Positions 11,686 to 24,091 of a DNA stretch of 64,000 bases are shown piece after piece (positions within the stretch are counted from its first letter, which is position 1; every line of letters starts with the position of its first letter). Made by a program: the position numbers and the translations under genes. The stretch covers positions 4,657,394 through 4,721,393 of the forward strand of contig NC_088242.1 in assembly GCF_036934945.1 (NCBI RefSeq). Reading direction: 5' to 3'. A model generated the notes under the pieces. It searched no databases, had not been told where the DNA came from, and saw nothing but the letters and a program-made list of their open reading frames with translations. The DNA is from Oncorhynchus masou masou. Lineage: Eukaryota; Chordata; Actinopteri; Salmoniformes; Salmonidae.

Positions 11686-11867
11686 ACTGGCCACAGAGAA
11701 CCTGTGAATTCAGAGCAGGGTTTGGAAGCACATTAAAGTTGTAGAGAAATTGGGTTGTGTTTAATGTGTCTTAAAAGCTGTCCAACAAGCCAAACAGATA
11801 AACCCATGAGTCATGCCAGGATGATAGATGGACATGAGGTTCCATTCACTGCTATGGCAAACACAAA

Positions 11868-11875
11868 CACACACA

Positions 11876-11934
<59 letters not shown>
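11868..11934. repeat. (AC)n microsatellite
   Basis: An AC dinucleotide run, pure over its right two-thirds. Confidence 0.95.
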
Positions 11935-11935
<1 letters not shown>

Positions 11936-12045
11936 CACAGTTTGGTCTATTGACTGCTATAGCAATACTGTATGAGAGTTACATGACAATTTAATGACCT
12001 AGCTATTTCATAATTTAATAACTTACTATATCAGAAGTCTGAAAC

Positions 12046-12487
12046 AGATGTCCCGAGTGGTGCAGTGGTCTAAGGCACTGCATCGCTGTGCCACTAGAGA
12101 TTCTGGGTTAGAGTCCAGGCTCTGCCGTAGCCGGCTGCGACCGGGAGCCCCGTGGGCACACAACTGACCCAGCGTCGTCCGGGTTAGGGGAGGGTTTCGC
12201 CAGCAGGGATGTCCTTGTCCCATCGCGCACTAGCGACTCCTGTGGCTGGCCGGACGCAGTGCACGCTGACACGGTCGCCAGGTGTACGGTGTGTTTCCTC
12301 CGACACCTTGGTGCGGCTGGTTAAAGTGGGCATTGTGTCAAGAAGCAGTGCAGCTTGGTTGGGTTGTTCTTCGGGGGGACGCACGGCTTTCGACCTTCGC
12401 CTCTCCCGAGTCCATACAGCAGTTGCAGCAATGAGACAAGACTGTAACTACCAAATGCATATCGAGAAAAAAGGGGTAAAAAAATAA
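12046..12487 (+). mobile_element. tRNA-derived SINE with 11-bp target duplication
   Basis: The head contains an A-box-like GTGGTGCAGTGGTCTAAGGC and a B-box-like GGGTTAGAGTCC with Leu-tRNA-like spacing, followed by a long unrelated body and an A-rich end (GGGGTAAAAAAATAAA). AAGTCTGAAAC is duplicated exactly at 12035-12045 and 12488-12498, which marks insertion by target-primed reverse transcription. Length is about 440 bp. Open frames through it are incidental. Confidence 0.9.
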
Positions 12488-12498
12488 AAGTCTGAAAC

Positions 12499-12799
12499 TC
12501 TCTCGGTTCGCTGGCACAGAGGATAGTTTTTTTGTTGTGTGTGAGTGCGTGTCTATAAACAAACCCTTTTGTTCAGGAGTTTGGAAAAACGCTTCAGGAA
12601 AAAAAGAGAGTAGTGATTGAAGCAAAGACGTCTTGTCAGTTGGTTTTATCCTTGATATGACACGAGAGCTGGAGCGCACATTTAAATAAAAAAATACAAA
12701 ATGTTTTTATCAACTTCCTTTCTCCTCCTCTTCTCAACACTGTCGTCATGACTACTGTCACTGTTGACGGCTTTGACTAGAATCTCTTCACTGGTCGCA
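12499..12799. other. Unique spacer, no gene seen
   Basis: No recognisable coding or element sequence. Confidence 0.4.
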
Positions 12800-12890
12800 T
12801 CCCACAAGGCACTCTATTCACTATATATTTCATTACTTTTTTACCAGGACCTATAGTAGTGCACTATGTAGGGAATAGGGTGCCAGTCGG
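12800..12890. mobile_element. Dispersed palindromic element copy
   Basis: Contains CATCCCACAAGGCACTCTAT, GGACCTATAGTAGTGCACTA and GTAGGGAATAGGGTGCCAGT, a diverged copy with both arms. Confidence 0.75.
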
Positions 12891-13204
12891 AACTTAACCT
12901 CTATCTTGAAGTCTGTATCGGGAAGGATGCTATTTTATTTTGTCATTAATTGGACCTGCTTGCCTTGTTTTTTTGTTGTGCTCCGTCTACGTAGCCATTC
13001 CAAAGGCTGGCACTGCCGAATGTTCTCTTCTCAATTGATCCATTCAGAAAATTCTCACAAAAAAAGTATTCTTCCCCTCCTAAAATGCACAAAACAGCTA
13101 CCATGTCAAAGACAAATAACCGGACAAATGTTTTTTATATTTTACATTTTGATTTGCTTGTAATAAACATGTCCTTGTTTGTTTTGATTGACATGAGAGC
13201 ATAT
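12891..13204. other. Unique spacer, no gene seen
   Basis: An 85-codon forward frame crosses it but has no recognisable domain. Confidence 0.35.
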
Positions 13205-14565
13205 CATGCTCTACTCTACTCTACTCTACTCTAATATGTTCTACTCTACTCTACTCTACTCTACTCTAATATGTTCTACTCTACTCTACTCTACTCTACT
13301 CTAATATGTTCTACTCTACTCTACTTTTATATGTTCTACTCTACTCTACTCGAATATGTTCTACTCTACCATAATATGTTATACTCTACTCTACTCTAAT
13401 ACGTTCTACTCTACTCTAATATGTTCTACTCTACACTAATCTACTCTACTTTAATATGTTCTACTCTACTCTACTCTAATATGTTCTACTCTACCATAAT
13501 ATGTTCTACTCTACTCTAATACGTTCTACTCTACTCTACTCAAATACGTTCTACTCTACTCGAATATGTTCTACTATACTCTACACTAATCTACTCTACT
13601 CTAATATGTTCTACTCTACTCTAATATGTTCTACTATACTCTGCTCTACTCCACTCTACTCTAACCTACTGTACTCTAATATGTTCTACTCTACTCTAAT
13701 ATGTTCTACTCTACTCTACTCTACTCTAATATGTTCTACTCTACTCTACTCTAATATGTTCTACTCTACTCTATGTTCTACTCTACTCTACACTAATCTA
13801 CTCTACTTTAATATGTTCTACCCTACTCTAATGTGTTCTACTCTACTCTACTCTGCTCTTCTCTACTCTACTTTAATATGTTCTACTCAACTCTACTCTA
13901 AAATGTTCTAATCTACTCTACTATAATCTAATATGTTATACTCTACTCTACTTTAATAATTTATACTCTACTCTTCTCTACCCTACACTACTCTAATTAG
14001 TTCTACTCTACTCTACTATGCTCTACTTCACTGTACTCTAATATGTTCTACTCTACTCTACTCTAGCATGTTCTACTCTACACTACTCTATTATAATATG
14101 TTATACTCTACTATACTCTAATTTGTTATACTCTACACTACACTATTCTACTATGTTCTACTGTACACTACTGTACACTACTCGACTCTAATATGTTCTA
14201 CTCTGCTATACTCTAATATGTTCTACTCTACACTACTCTACTCTTCTCTAATATTTTCTACTCTACTCTAAAATGTTCTAATCTACGCTACTCTCATATG
14301 TTCTACTCTATTCTACTCTACTCTAATATGTTCTACTCTACTCTAATATGTTATACTCTACTCCAATCTAATATGTTCTACTCTACACTACTCTTCTCTA
14401 CTCTAGTATGTCATTCTCTACTCCAATATATTCTACTCTACACTACTCTTCTCCACTCTACTCTACTCTAATATGTTCTACTCTTCTCTACTCTATTCTA
14501 ATAGGTTCTACCTTACTCTAATATGTCCCACTCTACTCCACTTTACTCTACTCTAAAATGTTCTA
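13205..14565. repeat. (CTCTA)n / TAATATGTT satellite, phase 1
   Basis: Pentamer CTCTA runs are punctuated by AATATGTT, giving units such as CTACTCTACTCTAATATGTT of variable length. The sequence is AT-rich, low complexity and heavily diverged toward the right. It grades into the next array through AATATGTTCT. Confidence 0.95.
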
Positions 14566-17470
14566 CTTTTCTCCCTCTAATATGTTCTCCCTCTAATATT
14601 AATTTGTTCTCCCTCTAATATGTTCTCCCTCTAATATGTTCTCCAGCTAATATGTTATACTTCTAATATTTCCCCCTCTAATATATTCAACCTCTAATAT
14701 GAATATCTTCTCCCTCCAATATGTTCTCCCTCTAATATGAATATGTTCTCCCTCTAATGTGTTCTCCCTCTAATATGAATATGTTCTCCATTTAATATTT
14801 CTCCCTCTAATATGTTCTCCTCTAATATGAATATGTTCTCCATTTAATATGTTCTCCTCTCTAATATGTTCTACCTCTAATATAAATATGTTCTCCCTCT
14901 AATATGTTCTCCCTCTAATATGTTCTCCCTCTAATGTGAATATGTTCTCCATTTAATATGTTCTCCATCTAATATGTTCTCACTCTAATATGAATATGTC
15001 CTCACTCTAATATGTTCTCCCTCTAATATGTTCTCCTTCTAATATGAATATGTTCTCACTCTAGTATGTTCTCCCTCTAATATGTTCTCCCTCTAATATG
15101 CATTTGTTCTCCCTCTAATATGAATATGTTATCCCTCTAATATGTTCTCCCTCCAGTATGTTCTCCCTCTAATATCAATATGTTCTCATTTGAATATGTT
15201 CTCCCTCTAATATGTTCTCCCTCTAATATCAATATGTTCTACTTCTAAAATGTTCTCCCTCTAATATTAATATTTTCTCATTCTAATATGTTCTCCCTCT
15301 AATATGTTCTCCCTCTAATATGAATATGTTCTCCCTCTAATATGTTCTCACTAATATGAATATGTTCTCCCTCCAATATGTTCTCCCTCTAATATGAATA
15401 TGTTCTCCCTCTACTATGTTCTCGTTCTAATATGTTCTCCCTCGAATATGTTCTCCTTCTAACATGTTCTCCTTCTAATATAAATATGTTCTCCCTCCAA
15501 TATGTTCTCCCTCTAATATGAATATGTTCCCCTCTAATATGTTCTCACTCTAATATGAATATGTTCTCCCTCCAATATGTTCTCCCTCTAATATGAATAT
15601 GTTCTCCCTCTAATATGTTCTCCCTCTAATATGAATATGTTCTCCATTTAATATGTTCTCCCTCTAATATGTTCTCCCTCTAATATGAATATGTTCTCCA
15701 TTTAATATGTTCTCCCTCTAATATGTTCTCCCTCTAATATGAATATATTCTCCTTCTAATATGTTCTCCCTCTAATATGTTCTCCCTCTAATATGAATAT
15801 GTTCTCCCTCTAATATGTTCTCCCTCTAATATGTTCTTATTCTAATATGAATATGTTCTCCCTCTAATATGTTCTCCCTCTAATATTCTCCAATATGTTC
15901 TCCCTCGAATATATTCTCCCTCTAATATGAATATGTTCTCCTTCTAATATGAATATGTTCTCCCTCTAATATGTTCTCCCTCTAATATGTTATCCATCTA
16001 ATATGTTCTCCCTCTAATATGTTCTCCTTCTTTTATGTTCTCCCTCTGATATGAATGTTCTCCCTCTAATATGTTCTCCCCCTAATATGAATGTTATCCC
16101 TCTAATATGAATGTTCTCCCTCTAATATGAATATGTTCTCCTTCTAATATGAATGCTCTCCCTCTAATATGAATGTTCTCCCTCTAATATGAATGTTCTC
16201 CCTCTCATATGTTCTCCCTCTAATATGAATGGTCTCCCTCTAATATGAATGGTCTCCCTCTAATATGAATGTTCTCGCTCTAATATGAATGGTCTCCCTC
16301 TAATATTGATGTTCTCCCTCTAATATGAATGTTCTTATCAAATATGAATGTTCTCCCATTAATATGTTCTCCCTCTAATATGTTATCCCTCTAATATATT
16401 CTCCCTCTAATATGAATATGTTCTACCTCTAATATGTTCTCCCTCTAATATGTTATCCCTCTAATATGTTCTCCCTCTGATATGAATATTGTTCTCCCTC
16501 TAATATGAATGTTCTCCCTCTAATATGAATGTTCTCCCTCTAATATGAATGTTCTCCCTCTAATATGAACGTTCTCCCTCTAATATGTTCTCCCTCTAAT
16601 ATGAATGTTCTCCCTCTAATATGAATTTCTCCATCTAATATGAATATTTTCTCCCTCTAATATGAATGTTCTCCCTCTAATATGAATGTTCTTCCTCTAA
16701 TATGTTCTCCCTCTAATATGAATGCTCTCCCTCTAATATGTTCTCCCTCTAATATGAATGTTCTCCCTCTAATATCTTCTCCCTCTAATATCAATATGTT
16801 CTCCTTTGACTATGTTCTCCCTCTAATATGTTCTCCCTCTAATATCAATATGTTCTACTTCTAATGTTCTACCTCTAATATTAATATTTTCTCCTTCTAA
16901 TATGTTCTCCCTCTAATATGTTCTCCCTCTAATATGAATATGTTCTCCCTCTAATATTAATTTGTTCTCCCTCTAATATGTTCTCCTTCTAATATGTTAT
17001 CCCTCCAATATGTTCTCCCTCTAACATGTTCTCCCTCTAATATGTTCTCCCTCTAATATGAAAATGTTATCCCTCTAATATGTTCTCCCTCTAATACATT
17101 CTCCATATAATACGTTCTCCCTCGAATATATTCACCCTCTAATATGAATATGTTCTCCTTCTAATATGAATATGTTCTCCCTCTAATATGTTTTCCCTCT
17201 AATATGTTATCCATCTAATATGTTCTCCCTCTAATATGTTCTCCTTATTTTATGTTCTCCCTCTGATATGAATGTTCTCCCTCTAATATGTTCTCCCTCT
17301 AATATGAATGTTCTCCCTCTAATATGAATGTTCTCCCTCTGATATGAATGTTCTCCCTCTAATATGTTCTCCCTCTGATATGAATATGTTCTCCCTCCAA
17401 TATGAATGTTCTCCCTCTAATATGAATCTCCTCCCTCTAATATGAATGTTCTCCTTCTAACATGAATGTT
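14566..17470. repeat. TCTAATATGTTCTCCC satellite, phase 2
   Basis: Interleaved units of 16 bp (TCTAATATGTTCTCCC), 22 bp (with GAATAT inserted) and, mainly from about 16040 on, 20 bp (with GAAT inserted). About 150 units. The motif shares AATATGTTCT with the array on its left, so the two probably descend from one another. Confidence 0.95.
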
Positions 17471-17516
17471 CACGTTAGTTTAGAAAGCAGACAGAATCCC
17501 AGCATAATATGAATGT

Positions 17517-17540
17517 TCTCCCCCCCCCCCCCCCCCCCCC
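17517..17540. repeat. Poly(C) run at the satellite edge
   Basis: About 24 C residues immediately after the last AATATGAATGTTCTC unit. A homopolymer at a boundary is also a weak point for sequencing accuracy. Confidence 0.9.
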
Positions 17541-17820
17541 ATGTACAGTGCTCCACTCACTGTTTGTTTATTACTCCTCGAATGCATAGTCATCTCGCCC
17601 CCACCTACATGTACAGATTACCTCTAAGCCTGTATCTCTACCCACTGCCTCGGTATGTTCTCCCTGTATATAGCCTCTCCCTATTGTTATTCTCCCTGTT
17701 ATACTTTTTATTATTATTTTTTTAGCCTAATTGGAAAATAGGTTCTTCATCTTCAACAGGACTGTGGGTTAAGGGCTTATAAGTATGCATTTCGTAGCCT
17801 TACAAGTACAATAATTACAA
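17541..17820 (+). mobile_element. LINE 3'-end fragment
   Basis: Resembles the right part of the fragment at 46105-46729, including GTATATAGCCTCTCCCTATT-type sequence, GGGTTAAGGGCTTATAAGTA and a CATTTCGTAGCC segment. No coding remains. Assigned by recall of a common salmonid repeat. Confidence 0.55.
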
Positions 17821-18329
17821 TAATACTCCTTTGATTTAAAATGTATTTCACTAGGATTTAAATACTATTTATATTTTCATTTGAAGCATATTACGTCACT
17901 TGTTTGTATCAATTGCAAAGACATTGGCAACTTTGTTCTGAATTTATTGTCGGGTCACAGAGAAAAAGATAAAACAATATGATTCTATGTTAAGCGGAGA
18001 TCTACTGTGTATAAAGTACCCCGGGAGGGGGGGGGGAGCATTGAGCGGTGCACTTAGCTGTTCTACGAATGGTCTGAGGCAGGCGCTAGATTACGCATGT
18101 TTTCAAGTGCAATGATAATAACAATGCTTCTGAGATGTAATGAACGTTCCGTTGATGAACTTCGGATGCTTTTGGGAAACTGAAAAACGACTCAAACGTC
18201 AAAATAACAGAATGTTGTCATGGTTACTACGGGCGGCAGTGTGACACAGACATATTAATACATGTATATATTTATGTTCTTTCCTCTTTTGTACTTTAAC
18301 TATTTGCAATCATTACAACACTGTATATA
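17821..18329. other. Unique spacer, no gene seen
   Basis: Mixed sequence with a G run near 18025; nothing recognised. Confidence 0.4.
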
Positions 18330-19385
18330 TACAGTTGAAGCTCTAATATCACTCAGGTTGGAGTCATTAAAACTATGATATTCAACCACTCTAAATGTCT
18401 TGTTAACAAACTATAGTTTTGGCAGGTCTTAGGACATCTTCTCCTGACAGAAGTAATTTTTCCAACAATTGTTTCCCACAATTTTTTCACTTATAATTCA
18501 CTGTATCACAATTCCAGTGGGTCCGACCTCTAATATGTTCATAGACTAAGTTGACTGTGCCTTTTAACAGCTTGGGAAATTCCAGAAAATTCTCCTTTAA
18601 AAGCTTCTGATGGGCTAATTGACATATTTTGAGTAATAGGTGTACCTGTGGATGTATTTCAAGGCCTACCTTCAAACTAGTGCCTCTTTGCTTGACATCA
18701 TGGAAAATTAAAAGAAATCAGTCAAGACATTGGAAGAAAAAAGTACACCTCCGCAAGTCTGGTTCATCCTTGGAATAATTTCCAAATGTGGGAAGGTACC
18801 ACGTTCATCTCTACAGACAATAGTACAAAATAAATCAGCCAAGACCTCAGAAAACCAATATGTTCTCCACAAGTCTGGTTCATTCTCCCAATTTCCAAAC
18901 ACTTGAAGCTATCACGTTAATCTGTACAAACAATAGTATTAAGTATAAACACCATGGGACCATGCAGCCGTCATTCCGCTCTAAGGAGATGCGTTCTCCC
19001 TCTAATATGAATATGTTCTGCGAAAAATGCAAATCAATCACAGAACAACAGCAATATGATCCTTGTGAAGATGCTGGAGGACACATGTAAAAAGTTCTCC
19101 CTCTATCCACAGTAAAACCCTCCTATATCGAAAATGTTATCCCCTCTAAGATGTTCTCCCTCTAAACATTCTCCATCCAGACTACAGTTTGCACCTCAAC
19201 AAATATTCACCCTTTTGGAGAACTGTCCTCTTCTGATGAAACAAAATATAACTCTTTGGCCATATGTTCCATGTGATGTTCTGGACTCTAATATGGGATG
19301 CTTGCCTCTAATATGTTCTCCCAATATGATCCATCTAATATGTTCTCCCTCTAATATGTTCTCCTTCTTTTATACTTCACCCTCT

Positions 19386-21089
19386 GACATCAGGCCCCCA
19401 ACCTTCTGGTGGTGTGGGGGCTGTGCATTGGCAAAGTGGGTGGGGTTATATCCTTCCTGTTTGGCCCTGTCCGGGGTGTCCTCGGATGGGGCCACAGTGT
19501 CTCCTGACCCCTCCTGTCTCAGCCTCCAGTATTTATGCTGCAGTAGTTTATGTGTCGGGGGGCTAGGGTCAGTTTGTTATATCTGGAGAACTTCTCCTGT
19601 CCTATTCGGTGTCCTGTGTGAATTGAACTTCTTGAAACTCCCCATTCCGGATCCGGGTTTGTGACTAAAGCCTCAGGCTCATTAGCATAACGCAACGTTA
19701 ACGATTTCTGAAAATCGCAAATAAAATGAAAATAATGCGTCTGCTCTCAAGCTTAGCCTTTTCTTAACAACACTGTCATCTCAGATTTTCAAAATATGCT
19801 TTTGAACCATAGAAATTGACTAATTTGTGTAAGAGTATGCAAAGCTATAGCATAGCATTTTGAGTAGCATTTAGCACGCAACATTTTCACAAAAACCAGA
19901 TAACCAAATAAATAAAATCATTTACCTTTGAAGAGCTTCTGATGTTTTCAATGAGGAGACTCTCAGTTACATACCAAATGCGCAGTTTTTCCTGAAAGCG
20001 TCTGTGTGTAGGAGAAATCGTTCCGTTTTCTACATTGCGTCTGGCTACCGAAACGAACCGAAAATTCAGTCACCTACAACGTAAAACTTTTTCCGGATTA
20101 ACTACATAATATCGAACGAAACATGGCAAACGTTGTTTGGAATCAATCCTCAAGGTGTTTTTTCACATATCTCTTCATTGATATGCAGTTCGTGGAAGCT
20201 TGCTTTCCTCTCTGTATCGCATGGAAAAATACTGGCAGGTGACTTTTGCGCACCAATTTCGGCGCAGGACACCGGGCGGAAACCTGGTAAATGTGGTCTC
20301 TTATGGTCAATCTTCCAATGATCTGCCTACAAATACGTCACAATGCTGCAGACACCTTGGGGAAACGACAGAAAGGGCAGGCTCATTCCTCTCGCATTCA
20401 CAGCCATATAAGGAGACAATGGAAAACAGAGCCTCAAAAATCCTTGTCATTTCCTGGATGCCATCTCATCTTGGTTTTGCCTGAAGCTCACGTTCTAGGG
20501 CACGCACAGAGAATATCTTGGTATTTCTGGACACGTCAGAGTGTTTTCTTTCGAATGGTATCAATTATATGCATAGTCGAGCATCTTTTTGTGACAAAAT
20601 ATCTTGTTTAAAACGGGAACGTTTTTCATCCAAAAATGAAATTGCGCCCCCATAGATGTAAGAGGTTAAGTGTGCTCTCTCTTTCTCTCTCTCGGAGGAC
20701 CTGAGCCCTAGGACCATGCCTCAGGACTACCTGACATGATGACTCCTTGCTGTCCCCAGTCCACCTGGCCGTGCTGCTGCTCCAGTTTCAACTGTTCTGC
20801 CTTATTATTATTGGACCATACTGGTCATTTATGAACATTTGAACATGTTGGCCATGTTCTGTTATAATCTCCACCCGGCACAGCCAGAAGAGGACTGGCC
20901 ACCCCACATAGCCTGGTTCCTCTCTAGGTTTCTTCCTAGGTTTTGGCCTGTCTAGGGAGTTTTTCCTAGCCACCGTGCTTCTACACCTGCATTGCTTGCT
21001 GTTTGAGGTTTTAGGCTGGCATTCTGTACAGCATTTTGAGATATCAGCTGATGTACGAAGGGCTATATAAATACATTTGATTTGATTCG
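19386..21089 (+). mobile_element. LINE 3' end inside the Tc1, itself interrupted
   Basis: The two halves (to 19623 and from 20666) read continuously once the TTAA element is removed. They include GTCTCCTGACCCCTCCTGTC, CGGAGGACCTGAGCCCTAGG and GAGATATCAGCTGATGTACG, and end in a GATTTGATTCGATTTGAT tail. This 3' untranslated sequence with a TTTGA-type simple tail is, from memory, a very common salmonid LINE end. It has no reverse transcriptase. Confidence 0.7.
19628..20665. mobile_element. TTAA-targeted non-autonomous element, copy 1
   Basis: The ends are CTTCTTGAAACTCCCC on the left and GATGTAAGAGG on the right. TTAA flanks the right end (20666-20669) and a mutated TTAA (TGAA, 19624-19627) the left. 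It is a reverse-complement relative of 27592-28492. TTAA duplication and imperfect inverted ends suggest mobilisation by a piggyBac-type transposase; that is inference. Small open frames inside show no transposase. Confidence 0.78.
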
Positions 21090-21091
21090 AT

Positions 21092-21328
21092 TTGATGAGG
21101 CAGGAAAATTACATGAATATATTGAAGCAAAATGTCAAGACATCAGTCAGGAAGTTAAAGCTTGGTCGCAAATGGGTCTTCCAAATGGACAATGACCACA
21201 AGCATACTTCCAAAGTTGTGGCAAAATGGCTTAAGGACAACAAATTCAAGGTATTGGAGTGGCCATCACAAAGCCCTGACCTCAATCCTATAGAAAATCT
21301 GTGGGCAGAACTGAAAAAGCGTGTGTGA
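21092..21328 (+). pseudogene. Tc1 transposase C-terminal fragment
   Basis: A 78-codon open stretch preserves the end of the DDE catalytic domain. FQMDNDHKHTSK holds the second Asp and SPDLNPIENLW the Glu, with 34 residues between them, as expected for the DD34E class. The N-terminal helix-turn-helix and the first catalytic Asp are lost to insertions and satellite patches upstream. The ATG at 21092 is internal to the original gene and not a true start. Confidence 0.85.
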
Positions 21329-21711
21329 GCAAGGAGGCCTACAAACCTGACTCAGTTACACTAACTCTGTCAGGAGGAATGGGCAAAAATTCACCCAACT
21401 TATTGTGGGAAGCTTGTGGAAGGCAACCCGAAATGTTTGACCAAAGTTAAACAATTTAAAGGCAATGCTACCAAATACTAATTGAGTGTCTGTAAACTTC
21501 TGACCCACTGGGAATGTGATGAAATAAATAAAAGCTGAAATAAATCATTCTCTCTAGTATTATTCTGACATTTCACATTATTTGAACAAATTGGTGATCC
21601 TAACTGACCTAAGACAGGGAATTCTTTCTAGGATTAAATGTCAGGAATTGTGAAAAACTGAGTTTAAATGATTTTGGCTAAGGTGTATGTAAACTTCCGA
21701 CTTCAACTGTA

Positions 21712-21960
21712 CATAGCATGACATTTGAAATGTCTTTATTCTTTTGGAACTTCTGTGAGTGTAATGTTTTCTATTCATTTTTATTGTTTATTTCACTTTT
21801 GAATATAATATAATAATATAATATATTATCTACTTCACTTGCATTGTTAATGTTATCATATGTTTCCCATACCAACAAATTGAATTTAATCGAATTGAAT
21901 CGACTTGAATCGACTTGAATCGACTTGAATCGAATTGAATCGAATTGAATCGAATTGAGA
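21712..21960 (+). mobile_element. 5'-truncated LINE 3' end with GAATCGACTT tail
   Basis: The segment GACATTTGAAATGTCTTTAT through TTTATTGTTTATTTCACTTT matches the 3' end of the large LINE at 22830-27195 (27040-27190). It ends in a (GAATCGACTT/GAATCGAATT) tail. This is the usual shape of a 5'-truncated insertion. Confidence 0.8.
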
Positions 21961-22610
21961 AGAACCGAACAGATTGTCTACTTTCCGTTTACTTCTTGGC
22001 ACAGACAATTTCTCATATTTCCAACAACGTGGCTTTCCTGCTCGTTTTCTAATGTTATCCAAACACTGGGTGCCTTTCCCAATCTGTTCCCAGAATTATC
22101 TCCCTCAGGAGAGATAATCTCCAATGCCAACTTCTCCTCTCCACTGAGATCAGTTTTAGCTGGAGGGTTTAGTCATCCTACATACAGTACCTCAGATCTC
22201 AGGAACGCTGGTGTGGAGGGTGAGGTCTTAATTTAGTAGCTTTGACTGTATCTCCCCTAGGGCTAGTTCACATAGCAGAGTTCTCCTTTCTCTGGGTGCT
22301 CTTAATAACAGCACATCCATAGAGCTGAAGACCCTTTATTTTACAAAGTGAAGGTCTAAGGTAGAATAGCATTGCTTTCCTGTATCCATTAGTTCTGTGA
22401 GATGAAATACACTACGTGGTTGTGTCTAAAGAAGGACTGAGTTATTCCTATTGCACGGAGCTCGTCCGTGGTTCTTCTCATTCTACCAGTAGACTTCTCG
22501 CAAAGAGCTTCCTACCCTTTTCTGTCAACTACAGACACGTGTACTCCATTATGGTTTTACACAGGCACCTTGAAAGCTAGATGAGATAATTTTATGTTTG
22601 TCAAAGGTAA
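21961..22610. other. Unique spacer, no gene seen
   Basis: A 93-codon forward frame (21955-22236) has no recognisable features. No element assigned. Confidence 0.4.
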
Positions 22611-22613
22611 GGA

Positions 22614-22631
22614 GCGAGAGAGAGAAGATGA

Positions 22632-22668
<37 letters not shown>

Positions 22669-22683
22669 TGAGAGAGAGACAGA

Positions 22684-22772
<89 letters not shown>

Positions 22773-22785
22773 AGACAGTTAGAGA
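22614..22785. repeat. (GA)n microsatellite
   Basis: GA dinucleotide tract with a few AC interruptions. Confidence 0.95.
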
Positions 22786-23211
22786 GAGAGTCACGATCAG
22801 ATGAGCTTCTGCATTTTCAGCATTTTCTTTAAAAAGATAGATTAGGAGTTAGATAAACTTGGATTTTTTGTCAGGAACACATACTGGATTCTACCCTCTA
22901 CAACATAACCCCCACTTCAAATCAAAACTTAAAACCTACAACCTGATTTTGGACGGAATTACAGAATCACCTGGAAGGTTCACAACTACCAAGATTTATT
23001 TCTGTATACAGCAAATTCTCTGGAAAACAACAGAAACCTGAAAACTCCATCCAACCTGGAACTGAGTGAGTAATGCTTAGTCTGAAACTATATTTTAAAA
23101 GCCAAAAGCCAAGAAGAAAAATACACAACATTACTTTATAAGGACTGAATTCTAACATAATTCTGCCAAGCTTGATACAGCTTCAACTAGCACTGACGTG
23201 CAAAGTGAGAG

Positions 23212-23961
23212 GTGTCAAAGCCCATTAACCCAACAATGACAGGAGAGTCATACAGTCTACCCCAACCAAATGGAGAGGCCTTAGAGGCTCCCTCCCGCTG
23301 TTCAGAGGTAATTAAAATACAGTACCCTTTGCATGTAAAGAATGATAAGTCAAGAAAAGATTACAAAATGAAGCTCCTTATGGAACATCAAGAGACACTT
23401 TTTGCTGACTATTACAAAAATGGGAACATCAGCAACCTTATCTTCCACACAAACCATCCCCTGGCATGGCACAGTGCTATATTAGCACACTACCCCTTTG
23501 TTAAGAGAGGGGGGGTTAACGAGGGGTGGAAACTCAGAATACTTGATAACGAGGACTCTGAGTCAAGTAATATTAATATCTATAAGTCCGGAACAGTGAT
23601 GGTACAGAGTAACCCCAAACAGTTTCAGCTGGACTTTCACCTAATCAAAGAATTAGCCCAGCAGGAGAAGCTCTCCCTTGATAAAGATACCCCCACACCG
23701 AGCGGGTCAGACCAGACCTCTTCACTATGTAACCCCACAGACGAGCAACCCCCAGCAGAGAGTCAACCTCCCAGCACAGATTACCACTCCCTCATTGAAA
23801 TGAAGGGCAAATTCACCCAGCTGGAGATAAGGCAGGTGGAGCTGGAACAGCAGGTGATCACACTTCAGTCAGCACAGACCCAGACAACAGCCCAGCACAA
23901 CAACAGCCCCTTAACCAGACCAGGAGAGCTGGAGTTGGACAGAGACATATCTGCACTTTGA
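23212..23961 (+). pseudogene. LINE ORF1-like protein, possibly truncated
   Basis: A 249-codon frame begins MSKPINPTMTGESYSLPQPN and ends at a stop followed by continuing ORF1-like sequence. LINE ORF1 proteins bind the element RNA and chaperone it. The C-terminal half contains TQLEIRQVELEQQVITLQSA, a short heptad-like coiled-coil stretch typical of such proteins. No zinc knuckle or RRM is obvious. The in-frame stop at 23959-23961 may be a mutation, because the downstream sequence still reads as charged coiled coil. Function is inferred from position upstream of the reverse transcriptase. Confidence 0.6.
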
Positions 23962-24091
23962 ACAGTGGTGAGACAAATACAACAGGAGAAAGAGGAGCAG
24001 AACAGAGCACTAGAGGAGAGTATCAGACAACTATGACAACATAACCAACAAAAACGGGTCACAACTCCTGCAGCTCTGTCGCACGCTGGGT

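Larger units (their letters stand above)
18330..21711 (+). mobile_element. Tc1/mariner transposon (family 2) with nested insertions
   Basis: The left end TACAGTTGAAGCTCTAATAT and right end ACTTCCGACTTCAACTGTA are the inverted ends of the same family as 45368-47632. The total length of 3.4 kb is explained by a LINE 3' end (19386-21089) that contains a TTAA element (19628-20665). The left half carries at least seven short patches of the neighbouring TCTAATATGTTCTCCC satellite and an internal duplication of about 120 bp (18712-18830 against 18831-18950). No functional transposase remains. Confidence 0.85.

Noticed and set aside
12046..12140. Functional tRNA gene
   Set aside because: The A and B boxes belong to a SINE with target duplication; the acceptor and anticodon stems do not pair and a long body follows.
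20133..20611. Small forward frames of 62-106 codons
   Set aside because: They lie inside a non-autonomous TTAA element whose other copy (27592-28492) does not preserve the frames.
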